Below are positions 63,864 to 64,000 of a stretch of 64,000 nt of DNA, piece by piece. The DNA is from Pseudolabrys taiwanensis (GTDB lineage Bacteria; Pseudomonadota; Alphaproteobacteria; Rhizobiales; Xanthobacteraceae): assembly GCF_003367395.1 (NCBI RefSeq), contig NZ_CP031417.1, positions 3,534,001 through 3,598,000 on the forward strand. The letters run 5' to 3'. The stretch's first letter is position 1. Each line of letters begins with the position of its first letter. Position numbers and translations under genes: made by a program. The notes below the pieces were generated by a model. The model had not been told where the DNA came from. It searched no databases and saw only the letters and a program-made list of their open reading frames with translations.

Positions 63864-64000
63864 TTAACTGACGCGTTCGATTGCGAGCGACACGCCCTGG
63901 CCTACGCCGACGCACATGGTGGCAAGTCCGAGCTTGCCGCCACGTTCTTCCAAACCATGCGTCGCCGTCAACGCCAGCCGTGCACCCGACATGCCGAGCG
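63864..64000 (-). CDS. pcaF: 3-oxoadipyl-CoA thiolase, C-terminal end (5' part beyond window)
   Basis: The last 45 codons of a thiolase ending LERVS-like (AIERVS, stop 63864-63866). [20 protein letters not shown] and [20 protein letters not shown] carry the C-terminal catalytic Cys region of thiolases. Next to pcaHG this is most likely PcaF, the last step of the beta-ketoadipate pathway. PhaA-type or other thiolases cannot be excluded from so short a piece. Confidence 0.8.
   Translation of the reverse strand, partial: LGMSGARLALTATHGLEERGGKLGLATMCVGVGQGVSLAIERVS

Overview
The window is a high-GC stretch of an alphaproteobacterial chromosome, most likely Hyphomicrobiales and probably near Bradyrhizobiaceae/Xanthobacteraceae. 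This rests on gene order (ubiG - lysC - ptsP - prfA - prmC - DUF4167; methyltransferase - comF - grxC - nitrilase - DUF1178), on a PhaR-type polyhydroxybutyrate regulator, and on many intergenic palindromic repeats of the kind that end in GTCAT...ATGAC. I see no tRNA, rRNA, CRISPR, insertion sequence or phage gene. It looks like ordinary core chromosome with an accessory catabolic block at the right end. All assignments are from reading the sequence; no database search was run.

Layout. 1-3.6 kb: partial molybdopterin oxidoreductase, an aspartate/glutamate racemase and a divergent Lrp-type regulator. 3.6-13.5 kb: secA, a periplasmic PpiC foldase, argJ, mutT, a 58-residue Flp pilin, a NDUFAF5-like methyltransferase, comF (with an internal deletion), grxC, a Nit-type amidase and DUF1178. 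13.6-16.6 kb: a spermidine-synthase-like methyltransferase, an EamA transporter, a small protein and ubiG. 16.6-19.3 kb: a two-gene DNA repair/modification module (radical SAM protein and UdgX-type glycosylase). 19.4-26.7 kb: lysC, ptsP (with a good sigma-54 promoter match), prfA, prmC and a DUF4167 gene after a 500-bp structured gap.

26.9-50 kb: gloB, a cupin, phaB, phaA and phaR, a GGDEF/EAL protein, an M23-like envelope protein, gamma-glutamyltransferase, rpmF, mtgA, a polyprenyl synthase, a Na+/H+ antiporter, ispG, zur, 3-hydroxybutyrate dehydrogenase, a patatin and a macrodomain protein. 50.2-53.5 kb: a marR-emrA-emrB type efflux operon.

53.5-64 kb, all on the minus strand: a partial pcaF thiolase, pcaH and pcaG (protocatechuate ring cleavage) ending at a terminator; then a methyltransferase-like protein with an HTH-like N-terminus, a divergent MTHFR, three tandem short MetE-like zinc proteins, an acyl-CoA dehydrogenase and a CaiB-type CoA transferase. 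The MetE-like trio beside an MTHFR and protocatechuate genes suggests a folate- or thiol-linked methyl/alkyl transfer pathway that I cannot match to a described one. With the radical SAM/UdgX module, it is the best candidate for new biology here.
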